64,000 bases of DNA from Micractinium sp. NFX-FRZ (Eukaryota > Chlorophyta > Trebouxiophyceae > Chlorellales > Chlorellaceae): NCBI GenBank assembly GCA_029339195.1, contig JAPTJF010000183.1, forward strand, positions 48,436 through 112,435. The letters run 5' to 3'. Each line of letters begins with the position of its first letter. Positions within the stretch are counted from its first letter, which is position 1. The notes beneath the pieces were generated by a model. That model was given only the letters and a program-made list of their open reading frames with translations, made no database searches and was not told where the DNA came from. Shown one piece after another: positions 11,411 to 23,363 of this stretch. The position numbers and the translations under genes were made by a program.

Positions 11411-14400
11411 CCCGCCTGCGCCGCTCACCCCGGGCGTCGCGCCGCCGCTGGCACTGCCGCCAACCCAGCCGCCCCTGCTCGCCCCGCAGCTCCCCACGCT
11501 GCTCAACCCGCAGCTCCAAGGGGCGGCACCAACAGCCGTGCTCCTACCGACTGGGCCGTCAGCGCCCACAGCAGCGCCCGCAGCAGGGCTGGCAGCGACC
11601 TTTGCCACCCCCGCCCTGGCAGCCGCCCTGCCAGCAGCCGCCCTGCCAGCGGCTGTCGTGCCACCGCTGGTTGCCGCTGTGCCGCCCCAGGCGCAGCTCC
11701 TGGCCAGCACACCCCCGGCGCCAGCACAGGCGATGCCCGCCCCGCCACCAGAAGTGGGCTCTCTGGGTGCACGCCCAGCGGCTGGCGGCGGCAGCGGCAG
11801 CAGCCAGATTGCGGCAGGAGTGGCAGCAGCGGCAGGACCCCCGCAGGCGCTCCTGGCCACTGCAGGCACCAGCGGCTCACCCTACCCGGCTGGCCTGCCT
11901 CCCCAGCAGGCAGCACAGCTGCCTGTGGGTGTCACGCTGGTAGGCAGCCCTCCAGGCATGCCTCTCTCACCCTCCTCCTTCCTCGTGCACCCAGCCGGCG
12001 CGGCAGCTGCAACCTCGGCAGCGGCTGCCCTGGCGGCAGCGCCAGCCCAGGCGGCGCCAGCCCAGGCAGCTGCCACCCAGCTTCCCCTTGCTCTGCCCAC
12101 CGTTGCATCCGGCCTGCGGGCCAGGCCGGCCGGCCAGCTGGCTGCCGTGCCAGAGCTGTCACCCTATAGCGTGCCTGCCGCGGCCCTGGGAGCAGCCGAC
12201 GGACAGCCCGGGATGCCGGCGGCGCCAGGGTTGCTGCCAGCCTCTGCAACGGGCGCGCCGACAGCGGGGCAACAGCGGTGCAGCCCAGCCCTGCAAGGCA
12301 CGGCACCACAGGGAGGGAGCACCGGCATCTCTGGTGGTAGCAGCCGGCTGAGCATCTCCGGTGGTGGCGGCTCGCCCTCTGCCGCCGGCCTGGCTGCGCA
12401 GCAGCAGCAGCAGCAGCAGCAGGCAGCGGCAGCCGCGGCTCTGTTGGCGGCACAGGGGCAGGCGGCGCAGCAGCAGGTGGTGCAGCAGCAGCAGGCGGCG
12501 CAGCTGCAGGCGGCACAGCAGCAGGTGGCAGCGCAGCTGCAGGCGGCACAGCAGCAGGTGGCGGCGGCGCAGCTGCAGGCTTCACAGCAGCAGGTGGCGG
12601 CGGCGCAGCAAGCCTCACAGCTGCAGGCAGCGCAGGTGCAGGCAGGCCAGCTTCAGGCCGCACTGGTGCAGCAGGCAGTGCAGCAGCAGGCTGCGCAGCA
12701 GCAGGCAGCAGTGGCGGCGGCTGCGGCGGCGGCGCAGCAGCAGCAGCAGGTGCAGCAGCAGGTGGCAGCTCAACAGCAGGCAGCACAGTTGCAGGCAGCG
12801 CAGTTGCAGGCAGCGCAGATGCAGCCAACCGCAGGTATGGGCACAAGAGCTGCACCACCGGGGGGCTTCTACAGATGGCAGCTGCAACACTTCCTGCGCC
12901 CCCAGCCTGGTGGCAAGTAGCGCCCTGCTTGCGTGGGGTAGTGGGGAGCGTGGGTGGCGGGGCTGGGAAGGGCTAGCTAACCCTGCCTGTGGCATGCGCC
13001 AACCAGCCCAGCTGCCCTGCCTGGGTATTTGAGTGTGCAGCGCGGACGCGTTCCAGACTGCAATCTGCAGCTCACGTCAAGCCCAGCCCCCTTCACGATA
13101 CCCCTTCGTGCCTTCACCGCTTGCCTGGCGCTGCAGGAGCGCCGGCGGGTGTCCTGTCAGCCGGCGGTTTTGGGTCGGCAGAAGGCGCTCTGCCCACATC
13201 TTCGGCTGGCGCCAGTCCCTCTAAAATGTCCCAGCTCGCCGCAGCAGCACAGCAGTTTGCAGACCAGAAGACGGCGAGGAGGCAGGTGGCAGCGGGGGCG
13301 GCGGAGCAGGCCTCGGCGGCTCTTCTGCAGGCGTCAGATGAGGCGGCAGGAGCTCAGCAGTTTGCTCACCAACTGGCAGCAGCAGCCACCGCCAACCTGC
13401 CTGGCGGCGGCGCCGGCCTGGTGCTGAGCGGCGGCTCGGCAGTTTCCGTGCCTCCTGGGGCTTCCAGGAGCAGCAGAGCCAGCGGGGATTCCTCCGCCGG
13501 AAGCACGCCGCGCACAGCAGCAGTCGCTGCGGTGCAGGACGCGGCTGCGGGGCAGCTGGCCCAGGCGGCGGCCGCCTCCCGGCAGGTGGCGGAGCAGAAG
13601 AAGGTTGAGCAGCAGGTGGCGATTGCCGCATACCAGGACGCCGCCAGCCAGGCAGCAACAGCGACGGATGCTGCGACGGCCAGCAGGGCGGTGGCGGCAG
13701 CGCAGGGCGCCGCCGCCGCCTTTTCGGCGGCAGCCTCAGAGGCGGCGGCCGCCCAGGAGAGGAGCAGCCGTCTGGAGCAAGCCGCCACGGCCACCGCCTC
13801 TGCCACGGTGGTACCAAGCCAGGCAGCCTCTCAGCTGGCAGAGGCTGCAGCAGCGACAAAGCAGGTGGCTGTGCAGAAGCAGGCAGAGCAGCAGGCCGCC
13901 GCCGCTGCCTACCAGGCTGCGGCCGCACAGGCGGCCACGGCGACGGATGCCCAGACTGCCGGCAGGGCCATGGCGGCAGCTCAGCAGGCAGCCGAAGCCT
14001 ACTCAGCCGCCACCTCTCAGGCTGTTGCGGCGCAGGCAGCAAGCAGTGAGTTCCAGCAGCAGGCGGCAGCCGCCTGTGTGGCGGATGCCATCCACTCCCT
14101 CCCGCCCGCCGCCGCCCCCAGCGGCCCCGCAGCCCTGCCGCTACCCCTGGCGCCCGCGCCCCCGCCGCCCCCGCCGCCGGTGGCAGCCAGCGCGGCCGCA
14201 GCACATCTGGCGGGTGCGGCCGCTGCTGCCAGCCAGGTGCATGCGCAGAAGAGCGCTGAGCAGCAGGCAGCCGCTGCCGCGTACCACGCAGCTGCCAGCC
14301 AGATGGCGACTGCTACAAATGTGGTGGAGCAGGCACATGCCACCGCCGTGGCGCAGAAGGCCGCAGATGCCTACACAGCCGCTGCCAACGAGGCAGCGCA

Positions 14401-17400
14401 AGCAGCCACCGTTGCCACGCAGCTGCAGAATGCAGCAGCGGCAGCGGCGGCCGTGCCCACCGCCGTGGCGGTGCCTGCCTCAGCCCCTCTTGCTGCCTCC
14501 ATTGCAGCAGGCATGCTGCTGCCCACGGCGGGCACAGTTGCCTCCGGCGCTGTGCATCCATCCATGCTCGGCTTGGCGGCGGCCCCTGTGCCAGCCATCA
14601 GCCCGCCTGCTGTGCCGGCAGTAGGGTTTGGCACGGGGACCGCGGCCCTGATGGCTGGCACAGCAAGCACAGCAGGCACAGCAGGCACAGCAGGGGCACA
14701 CTACCCGGCGCCTCATGCGGCCTACCACGGCGCACTGGCGGGCAGCGGCGGCGGGTCAGCTGCCAGCGGACAGGCCCACTCCACCAGCACCGTCTCCTCT
14801 GCTGCGCTGGCGCCCTCGGCGACCGCAGCGGGGGCAGCGGCAGCGGCAGCGGCGGCAGCAGGCCTGGCTGGCATGTCAGCCGTTGCAGCCCCGCATGCCT
14901 TCTCCTCGCCTGCCTACCACGCCGCCATGGCAGGGGCCGCAGCAGCCTTGGGGTCAGGGCTGCCACCTGCCCTGCCGGCCGCACAATGGGCCGGCCTGCC
15001 CCTGGCCGCTGCCCAGCAGGCCCAGCAGGCCCAGCAGGCGATGCAGTTGCAGATGGGCCTTTCCAGCAGGGGAAGCTCAGCAGGCACCCCGCCTCCCGGG
15101 AGCAGTGCTGCGGCCGCCGCTGCTGTTCGCACCCTGCAGAGCCACGCCACGTCTGCCTACCAGAGCGTGTCTGCCTGGTCGCGTGACGCAGCAGGCGTGG
15201 CACGCACGGTGGGTTGCCTTGGAAGGGGCTTCGGGAGGGGGCCTCAGCATGCGCTGCCCTGCCAGGCTGGGCCATGTGTCACTTGACGCTTGCGACCCTA
15301 CCACGTCTAGCACTGGCTTGATCGGCATGCGGCGTCGGTCCCCCTGTCCCCTCGCTCTCGCCCCCCCCGGGCCGTGTTGCTGGCTCCCAAAGCCGCTGCC
15401 CTGCACAGATCAGACTGGCTTTGAGGGAATCAAATCACTCGCCGACATGTCGGTCTTGCCGGGTGCCCCTGTGCCTCTCTCCTCCCTCCCTCTTTCCAGG
15501 TCAAGGTGGTGTGCAGCAGCGGCGGCAGCTTTGCCAAGCTGTCCTCCAGCGGGGCACTGGAGTATGAAGGTGGGCAGGGATTCAGGGACGGCGATGGGGG
15601 GCTGGGCACCGCCCAGCTGCCATGCCGCGCTGTGCCACACTGCACATCTGTATGCAGGCGCCTGCATAAACTTATGGTGTATGCGTTGGGTAGGATGAGT
15701 GCATGGCAGTGTGTGAGGCCACGGCCATTTGCGATGCCGGGGCCGCAGCCCTCCTGGGTACCCTGCCTGCCTCCCTCCCTGCTCCCTGGGTTTTCTCTCT
15801 GCAGGCGGGGAGACACGCCCAGTCCCCACATCCCTCCCGCTGCAGCTACCGTGAGATGGCACACCTGCTGCTGTCTCAACTTCTCAAATGTGTTGTAACT
15901 TTGCAGGCGGCAAGACACGCCCTGGTGCTTCCCATCCTGCTCCACTGCGACGGCCAGGAGCTCCGCTGCCTTCACCATGCATCAACATGCGTCCGCCCCG
16001 CTTCCACTGTCTCCCTGCAGGCGGCGACACGCGCCTCATCTCCATCCCCTTCCACTGCGACTACCACGGCCTGCTGGAGGCGCTAGAGAGGACCACCGCC
16101 CCGCTGGGGGGAGGCAGCGCCGGCGCCGGCAGCTCAGACACCTCGGACGCCGCGCCACGCACTTTTGTGAGGACGCACCCTTGTGGTTGGGGAGGGGGGG
16201 CCACAGAGCGTGCAGTTGTGTGCGGGCTGGCGTCGATGTGAGAGCAGTGGTTTGGGGTGTGGCTGCTGCGGCGCTCTGCTCCACGCTGGCGGCAGGCCTT
16301 GGCGGTCGCCGCAGCAGGGCGGCTGGTCTGGCCCGGCCCTATCGCAAGCTTGCCGCCCCTCTCCTGTCCCGCGTTGTCCACCTCAAGAGTCCTTGACTAT
16401 CCTGACCGGTGGGGATGCAGAACCCCCAAATCAAGTATCGGCTCCCCTCGGACCCCAGCGTGTGGGTCGACCTGCTGGACGATGATGACGTGGCGGTGAG
16501 TACAGAGGCGGCAGGGGGTGACGTGGCGGTGCAGGGTAAGACTTGTGCAGAGCGCCCAGCACTTCCAGTACGCCCCGCTGCAGGCGAAACGCGGCCCTGT
16601 TTTGGCCTGAAACAGAGGGCTGACCTGGCGGTGACTGGCAGGGGGTGGCGTGGCCCCATAGGACGTGTGGCCGCCATTTCAAGCCTTTCCCGCATCTCGC
16701 TCGTTCCGCTTGCTCACGCTCAACCCTTTCGCCGCACTGGCCACTCACCCTCTCATCCTTCCTCCAACCCCTGCCGCCGCTCTTGTTTGAATGCGCGCCG
16801 AGCCTGTGCACTGTACAGGCACAGCCGATATCTCTTTTAACCGACCTGCTCACTCTCCCCTCCCCCCTTCCGCACCATGAATCTTTCCTCTGCAGCTCAT
16901 GTTTGACGAGTATGACGAGCACCGCAGCGGCGCCACGTCAGCATACAAGCTGCACCTCTTTGTGCAGGCATGTGTGTATTTTGGCATTGTGTGTAGTGCA
17001 AGGGGGCTGGCCGGCAGGGTGATGAGGTGGGGGGCCAGTGGCAGCAGTGCCGGCGGGAAGGGTCACAATGTGTGTTTCAAGTAGAATGAAGCAGATCCTG
17101 GGAAGTTAACATTAATGAAGTAATGAAATGCCTTAATGACCTAAATCCTGAGAAGTTGACGAGGCACGCGCCAGGCCAATGCCCCTCAACAATATGACCA
17201 CATGACGACTTGAAAAGTAGAACCCAACCTGCCCCGCCTGCAGTGGCGCGACCCTCACGACGTCAGTCTGGCTGATTCGGAGGTGCACAGCGGCGGTCCA
17301 GGGCTCGGCAGCGGCGCAGGACAGCACCAGATGGCATCCGGGGCCGCGGGGCATGCGTGTGGGCGGGGGGAGGAGCGGGCCGGAGGCGAGGGCGGCAGCT

Positions 17401-20400
17401 CAGAAGCAGGTGGGGGGGTCTTGCAGGCGGGCAGGCAGGCAGGTGGGGTAGGCACCCCTGAACATGCGGCCGCGCTGCATGCTGCATGCCAGGGCGCCTG
17501 GCAGTTCCAGAGTGCAATGCACTACTGCGTATCACTAGGGGGGTGCCGCGCTCTCAACGCTGCTGCTGCCCCTCCCCCAATATTGCTGCAAACCCAGCAG
17601 GGCCTGAGGTGCCATGCTCAGACGAGGCAGCGGCCGCTGCTGCTGCCACAGCTGCTGCAGCCGCAGCGGCCTCCCAGAGCCTGGCCACCCGGACGCAGGT
17701 GACACTTGACAGGGGGCAGTTGGTGGGGTCGGATGAGTCGGGGAGGCGCACTGCACCTGGGCCAGTCACCCAGGCTGTGTGAGCCCCCACACGTGACACA
17801 GTCCTGCCGTCCGCTTTCCGCACCCATCGTTTGCAAGCCACGCCCACCCGCCCCGCCGCCGCCGCCCTCTCCTGCCCTGTGCTGCCCCTCCCGTGGCAGC
17901 AGGCGCGGGAGCAGCGCCCCACGGGGGCCACTTCCTCCTCCTCTGCTGGGCTGGACCTGGCTGGGTTGGTGGACAAAATGGAGATCATACAGCCAGAGGA
18001 CATCCAGCTGCTGCGCTTCCTGGGCAGCGGCGGGTGAGGCAGGGGGTGGGGGGCTGCTGCTGCACTTGCGTGAGAGGAGGGGTGGGTGAGTGGGAAAGGG
18101 CTGCTGCGTTACCTGGGGAGCGGCGGTTGAGGGGCGTAGGGGAGGAGGGTCAGGCAGGTGGGAGACGCCCCGTTGGACAGCGGGGGGCTGGCAGGCTGCC
18201 TGCCCAGCTGCTGCACTTCCTGGGGAGCGGCGGGTGAGGGGGTAGAGGAGGGGCAGTTGGAGGGGGGGGGCACTGCCAGACGGCGGGGCGCTGGCAGGCG
18301 GGCTGCCCAGCGCCTGGGGAGCGGCAGGTGAGTGGTGAGGGGAGGCGGGAGGGGGAGGCACCGCCGGACAGCCGAGGCGAGGGGGTAGGCTGGCTGCCCA
18401 GCCTGGCTGCACGTGTTGGGCAGTGGCAAGGGGTGAGCTGAGAGGGATGGTGTGGGGTGCAAGCTGGGGCGTGAGGATGGGTGACCCATCCATCCATCGC
18501 GCTTTCTTGGCAACGAGGGCACAAAGCGAGGCGGTGGGTGTGCCACCTAGCATTGCACACTGTCGGAAACACACGGCTTGCTCTGACCTCAACCTGTCTC
18601 CCCTGCCCGCTCCCTGCCTCTCCCCCTGCAGTTTTGGGGATGTGTACCTCGGCAAGTGGCATGGCTGCGAGGTGGGGCGGATTGGCGTGTGCCCCTGCAC
18701 CCCATTGCCTGCTCGCACCACAGTGCGCCCGCCCCGTGTGAAGATGCGACCTCTTCACTGGCCACGCCAACATTGCGCCCTCTGCCCACATACCTAATGT
18801 CACCAGCCAGCAGGGAACCTTTGTCGCCAGTGCACTTTGAGGCCTGCCCAAGTTGGCCTCTTAAATCCTGCCCCACTTGCGTGCAGGTGGCAGTGAAGTG
18901 CCTCAACCCCTCGCTCTTCTTCGGCGGAGGTGAGGGCAGGGGTGTGCCAGGCAGTAGGGCGGGGAGTGGTTGGCCTCGCGCGCTCGGCAGCACCCAAGGC
19001 CCCGCAGCTCCACCGCAGCACAGCCCTGTGCCACAGCAGTGCTAGCCGCACCCTCCGCATTTGCTAGCCGTAAGCACTGCGCCGCCTACGTCCTCCACTG
19101 CCCTTGCCTGTACACACACCCACCTCTCCCCTCCCTCCAGGCAATATGAGCTTTGTCAACCGAGCTGCGAATTGCAGACCTGCTGCGGCTCCCCCACAGT
19201 GCATCTCACCCCCTGCTGCCGCGTTCGCCCGCTGCTGCTGGCAACCTGCCCACCTGTGCAGCATCTTGGATGTTGTCCTGAGCGTCTTGGCCCACGTAGT
19301 AGGACTACGTGGCCCACGTAGCAGGACTACGTAGTAGGAGCATGTTCTCTGTACGTAGTCCTGCTACGTAGTCCTGCTACGTGGGCCACGTAGTCCTACT
19401 GGGCCAAGACGCTCAGGACAACATCCAAGGTGCTGCACAGGTGGACGCAAGCAGCGCACTCCTGGGTGCAAGGGACTGCAAACCCGCTACAGCCTCTGCT
19501 GCGCATCCCGCCCACGCTGTCTTGCTCACCCATGCGTGCTCTTGCACCCGCTGCTGCTGCTGCAGGCGACCTGAGCTCCGTCAACCGCAGCACACCCTGG
19601 ACGGAAGGCATGTTGCAGACCTGCTGCGGCTCCGCCAGTGCACTTTACTCCTGCCTCTTGCATTTGCCCGCTGCTGCAGGTGGTGACCTGAGCTCCGTCA
19701 ACCGCAGCGCCATTCTGGACCTGATCAAGGAGGCAGACCTGCTGGGGTCGATGAGGCACCCAAACGTGGTGTGGGTGAGTGAACTGAGCCACAGCCGCAG
19801 CCGGGCAGGGGCCCTGTCGGGTGGACAGCCCCCTGCATGCCGCCGGCAGCGAGGCAGCGCTCGCTCGGCGTGGCCCCTGCCCGCTGCCCCACGCTGCTCT
19901 ACGCCTGCTTCTTGCTTGTGCTTTCCATCACACCCCCTCTGCACCCGCCACATGCCTGCCCCTGCCCCAGATTTACGGCATCGTGCTGCCCACGCTGCCC
20001 GCCGAGCCGCCCAGCGGGGCCAGCGCCAGCGCCAGCGGCGACAGCCTGGACGCCGGCGACAGCCCCTGCCCCGCCTCGCCAGGTGGCGCACAGCAGGCCG
20101 AGGCTGAGGCCGCCAGGGCGGGTGGCAGGGATGGCGGGGATGGCAGCGGCAGCGCTGCCGCACGGCAGGCGCAGCAGGAGAAGCGGCAGGGCGATGTGGT
20201 GGAGGCGATTGCCAGCGGCATGCGGCGCAGCGGGATGACCCCAGGGGTGGTGCGCCCTCCTGCCATGGTGGCAGGTACGGCCGGGAGGCAGGGCAGGGTG
20301 CAGTGCAGCCCTTGCTGCGTGCAAGGATTCCCGACCTGCGACTGGTGCTCCAGCCAGCGTGAAAACATGGTTCATTCAGCGCTGCCTGCTTTGAGGGCGG

Positions 20401-23363
20401 TGCCTGTCCATCTTCGGGCCCCACCACGGACCGCTCAGCTCGCCTGTCAACAGAAACGAAGTTTCGCACCCTTCACTGAATCACGCCCCATCCCTCCGCC
20501 TGCATCGCCGACTGCCTCCTCTCAACCCTGCAGAGTACATGGCAGGGGGCAGCCTGAAGTCTGCCCTGAGCCGCAAGGCGGACATTGTGGCTGGGGCGCT
20601 GACCAAGGTTGTGCTGGCGCTGGATTCTGCCAAGGTGAGGTGGCGCACGCTTTGACAGTTGTGACCCATTGCGGCGCCCATGCGCTGCACGGCATGCACT
20701 CTGCTGCAACGCCTTGACAGTTGTGACACATTGTTGAGTTGGTCAGTTTGACTGTTGCGTGTGTTGGGTCGACTTTGTTGTTTGTTGTTGTTGTTCAACG
20801 TGGGCACCGATGGCAAGCTGAAGGCGGGCCGGCTAGCTGGTTGGCTGGCTGATTATACCGGTTCAGTGTGTGATAAGTGCCTCCGCAAGCCATGTTTCTT
20901 CCTGCTACGCTTGACTGCCAGCCTGGTTTGTTCCTGCTACGCTAGACTGGCTGCCTGGCCCCCTGCTGCTGTGCAGGGCATGGAGTACCTCCACTCCAAG
21001 CGCCTGGTGCACTTTGACCTCAAGGCAAGCAGTGTTCCAATGAGGGCAGCTCATGTGTGGATGCATTGGAAGGTAGTGGATGCTGCGGTGTGCCTGACAT
21101 GCGGCACCAGCGGCGCCAGGGCTGCCGTTACGACGTGCCTGCCGCCTCTACGCTTTATGACCCAAGCCTCTGCTCTTAAGTGGGCTGTGCTGGTGCCATC
21201 CGTTTGAAGACCTGAGCCCCCTCTCCTCGCCTGCGCAGAGCGCCAACATCCTTCTGGGCTACCGCGACCGCCGGCCGGTGGCCAAGATAGGCGACTTTGG
21301 GCTGTCCAAGACCAAGGTGCAGACGTACGTGAGCGGCGTGAACAGCCAGCGGGGCACGCTGCCGTGGACGGCGCCCGAGATCATTCGGTGAGCGATACTT
21401 CAGGGCAGCCAAGGGCAGGTGCAGGGGGGCGCTGCAGTTTGGGGTGGGCGGCCGTTGGGGGTGGGCCCACGGATGTCTGGGGTGTCTGCCTGAGAGGCCG
21501 ATGAGGGGAGGGGGAGGGTGTACAGCCGGGGGGCAGGCGCGAGGCGGTGCACGGGGCCACCTTGTTGTTGGGTTGGTTCCTGGAGGCCCACGCATGCCCT
21601 GCAACAGAGCGGGGGCGGAGAAGGGAGAGGGCCAAAGGGTTGGCGGCAGGGCAGGAGTGGGGAGTGGTGCAGCGGCGCGGCAGGGATGGGTGTGCTGGGC
21701 GGTGCAGCAGTTGATGAAGCAGGGCGGGATGCCTGGGAGGCTGTGCCGTCGTTGGCGGACGCATCCCTGCTCGCTTCCGCATGCATCTGCACAACCCCCG
21801 CCCTCTGAGCCACTAGCAACAGCCTCACTCAGGCCAGCCCAAGGGCCAAATGACTGATTAAGATTATCAAGTCGTCTGCTCTTCCTTCTCCCGCCCATGC
21901 GCCCCGCCCCGCAGCACGCCCGGCACCGTCACAGAGAAGGTCGACATCTACAGGTGGGCGCTGTGCTGTGCTGTGCTGTGCTGTGATCTTGCAAGGCCGT
22001 GGTGTGCCATGCCCCCGCCGTGCCATGCTGTGCTGTGCTGGGGGTCTGGTGGCAGCCTGAACCGACAGGTGGGCCGTGTAACAGCCTGGCCGCATGATGC
22101 CATCTTGCTCCCATCCTGAAAGACCCCTCCCTTGACACCACCCTGCGTGCGTCTCGCAGCTATGGCGTCGTGATGTGGGAACTCTGGACGGGTGAGCGGG
22201 AGCTTGGTGGGGAGGGTGAGGGCAAGATGGAGGGGAAAAGGGGGGGAGAGGGAGGGTGTGAGGGAGACGGAAAGAGGGAAGGAAAACGGGAGGGAAAGAG
22301 GGAAGGAAAGAGGGAGGGAAAGCGGTAAGGAACGAGGGGAGGAGAGAGGGAGGGGCAGAGGGAGGGAGGGAGGGCAAGAGGGAGGGACACCGTGAGGGCA
22401 GCCGCCCTGCATGCACACCGATGACAGCTGCCGTGCCGCAATCGCACACGAACTCTTGCGCACCGACGCCTGCCCTGCCCTGCGCCCCCTCTCTGCCTGC
22501 ACCCGACCCCACCTCTGCTCTTTGTTTTCCTTTCCCGTGCCCAGGCTTGGAGCCCTTTGCCGACATGAACTACCACGCCCTCATGCTGCGCCTGGCCAAC
22601 CCAGCAGAGCGCATGCGCCCGCCGCTGCCGGGCAGCTCCGGCTGGGATGCGGGTGAGGCTGGGCAGGGGGGAGGCGGGCTGGCGTGGGGCAGCTGAGGGC
22701 GGGCAGGGGGGGGAGGCGGGCGGGAGTGGGGCAGCTGAGGCAGGCGGGCAGGGGGTGGCGGGCGGGCGCAGGGCTAGGGAGGCAGGCGGGCAGGCGCGGC
22801 GCAGGGAGGCCAGCAGGCACGGCGGCAAAGGCACTTGAGCAAGAGGGCTTCCGTACCCACTCCCCGCCAGCAGCGCCCACCAGTCAATCCACCTGCTGCC
22901 CCCGTTTGCCCGGCCATCCCATCCCTGTTCCCCCGGTCAGGCGAGGCGCCGCCAGAGCCGGCGCCGGGATGGAGCGACCTCATGCAGCGCTGCTGGGCGG
23001 ACGACCCTGCGGAGCGCCCCGCATTCCCAGGTGGGTGGGTGGCAGGGCCCAGCACCCACCCCAGACGGTGCCCAGCACTTCATGCACTGCATTCTCCTTT
23101 ACGCGGCTGCCTTGCACCCCTGGCTGCCCGCGAAACGCTTGCTCCTCGCCACCAGCCCCGCCACCCTGACCTGACCCCTGCCCTCCCCCGCTGTGCCCTG
23201 CTGGGGCCGTGGTACAGAGGTCATCCAGGAACTTCGCTCCATGGTGTCCCACCTCAAGCCGCGGCGCACCAACAGCGGGCGCAACCTGCACGTGGCGGCT
23301 TCCGCCCCGCCGGCCGTCGGCGCCGCCGCCCAGGGCCCGGCGCCGGGAGCGCCGCCCTCTTGA
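11352..23363 (+). CDS. PB1-domain Raf-like (MAPKKK-type) protein kinase with Gln/Ala-rich N-terminus
   Basis: 21 exons: 11352-12834, 13137-15208, 15500-15569, 16021-16166, 16421-16495, 16896-16967, 17244-17409, 17598-17698, 17900-18033, 18632-18671, 18887-18929, 19680-19774, 19971-20274, 20534-20634, 20977-21024, 21239-21387, 21915-21953, 22160-22191, 22545-22652, 22941-23030, 23218-23363. Total ~1837 residues. Residues 1-1185 are low-complexity Gln/Ala/Pro, with an 11-Gln run and Ala-rich repeats. A PB1 domain follows (~1186-1310; [31 protein letters not shown]). The kinase domain (~1420-1790) has GSGGFGDVYLG, VAVKCL (Lys), [20 protein letters not shown] and [15 protein letters not shown] plus PB1 is typical of plant group B Raf-like kinases (known family trait), which act in osmotic, ABA and CO2 signalling. 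An ~85-residue Ser/Ala/Gly insert sits in the N-lobe after NVVWIYGIVLP. Introns 6 and 15 look GC-AG. Introns 3, 9 and 11 carry junction copies. Regulation is not visible. Confidence 0.9.
11382..11410 (+). repeat. CAG trinucleotide run encoding poly-Gln
   Basis: An uninterrupted CAG run close to the start codon of the Raf-like kinase encodes part of an 11-residue Gln stretch. A second CAG-rich zone, 12399-12830, encodes QQQ/QAAQ repeats. Confidence 0.9.
13227..14450 (+). repeat. Ala-rich protein repeats in kinase exon 2
   Basis: At least three long units share the frame (Q/H)LAxAAAAxxQVxxQKxxEQQ followed by AAxYxxAA and ATATDA-like segments. They begin near 13550, 13835 and 14204, with a shorter related unit near 13230. 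They predict long Ala-rich helices upstream of the PB1 domain. Confidence 0.7.
15795..16020 (+). repeat. Two degenerate copies of the exon 4 acceptor junction
   Basis: Intron 3 of the Raf-like kinase holds two copies of CTGCAG plus the beginning of exon 4, with exon-equivalent starts at 15805 and 15907. The true exon begins at 16021. Spacing is 102 and 114 bp and AG is intact in both. From 15907 the frame stays open into exon 4. Confidence 0.8.
18000..18440 (+). repeat. Ladder of copies of the exon 9 donor junction
   Basis: After the true exon 9 end at 18033 (CTGGGCAGCGGCGG then GTGAGG), related segments end near 18126, 18233, 18327 and 18432, about 93-107 bp apart. The copy near 18233 keeps GTGAGG and the one near 18327 has GTGAGT. 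The copy near 18126 has lost the GT (TTGAGG). Confidence 0.8.
19131..19679 (+). repeat. Two degenerate copies of the exon 12 acceptor junction flanking a hairpin
   Basis: Copies of the exon 12 start (GACCTGAGCTCCGTCAACCG in the true exon) begin at 19141 and 19566, each after an intact CAG. The true exon starts at 19680. The copy at 19566 is 114 bp upstream, and the frame is open from it into the exon. Confidence 0.8.
19251..19444. repeat. Near-perfect inverted repeat (hairpin), ~92-bp arms
   Basis: The left arm, ~19251-19342, begins CACCTGTGCAGCATCTTGGA. The right arm, ~19353-19444, is its reverse complement with about one mismatch and one 4-base indel in the outer two thirds. The apex includes GCATGTTCTCTG. 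Inner parts are built from ACGTAGtAGGACTACGT-like palindromes. It lies in intron 11 of the Raf-like kinase. It may be a foldback element or a small-RNA precursor; no clear target-site duplication was seen. Confidence 0.85.
22218..22390 (+). repeat. Polypurine (GGGA/GGAAA) tract
   Basis: About 170 bases are almost wholly purine on the sense strand within intron 18 of the Raf-like kinase, made of AGGGAGGGA and GGAAAGA variants. Confidence 0.85.

Noticed and set aside
12835..12920. Continuation of the kinase first open frame past 12834 to a stop at 12920
   Set aside because: A consensus donor at 12835 and a phase-matched acceptor at 13137 join it to the Ala-rich exon that leads into PB1 and the kinase.
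19251..19444. Rho-independent terminator or tRNA-like structure
   Set aside because: Arms of ~92 bp in a eukaryotic intron are far too long for either; no tRNA boxes are present.
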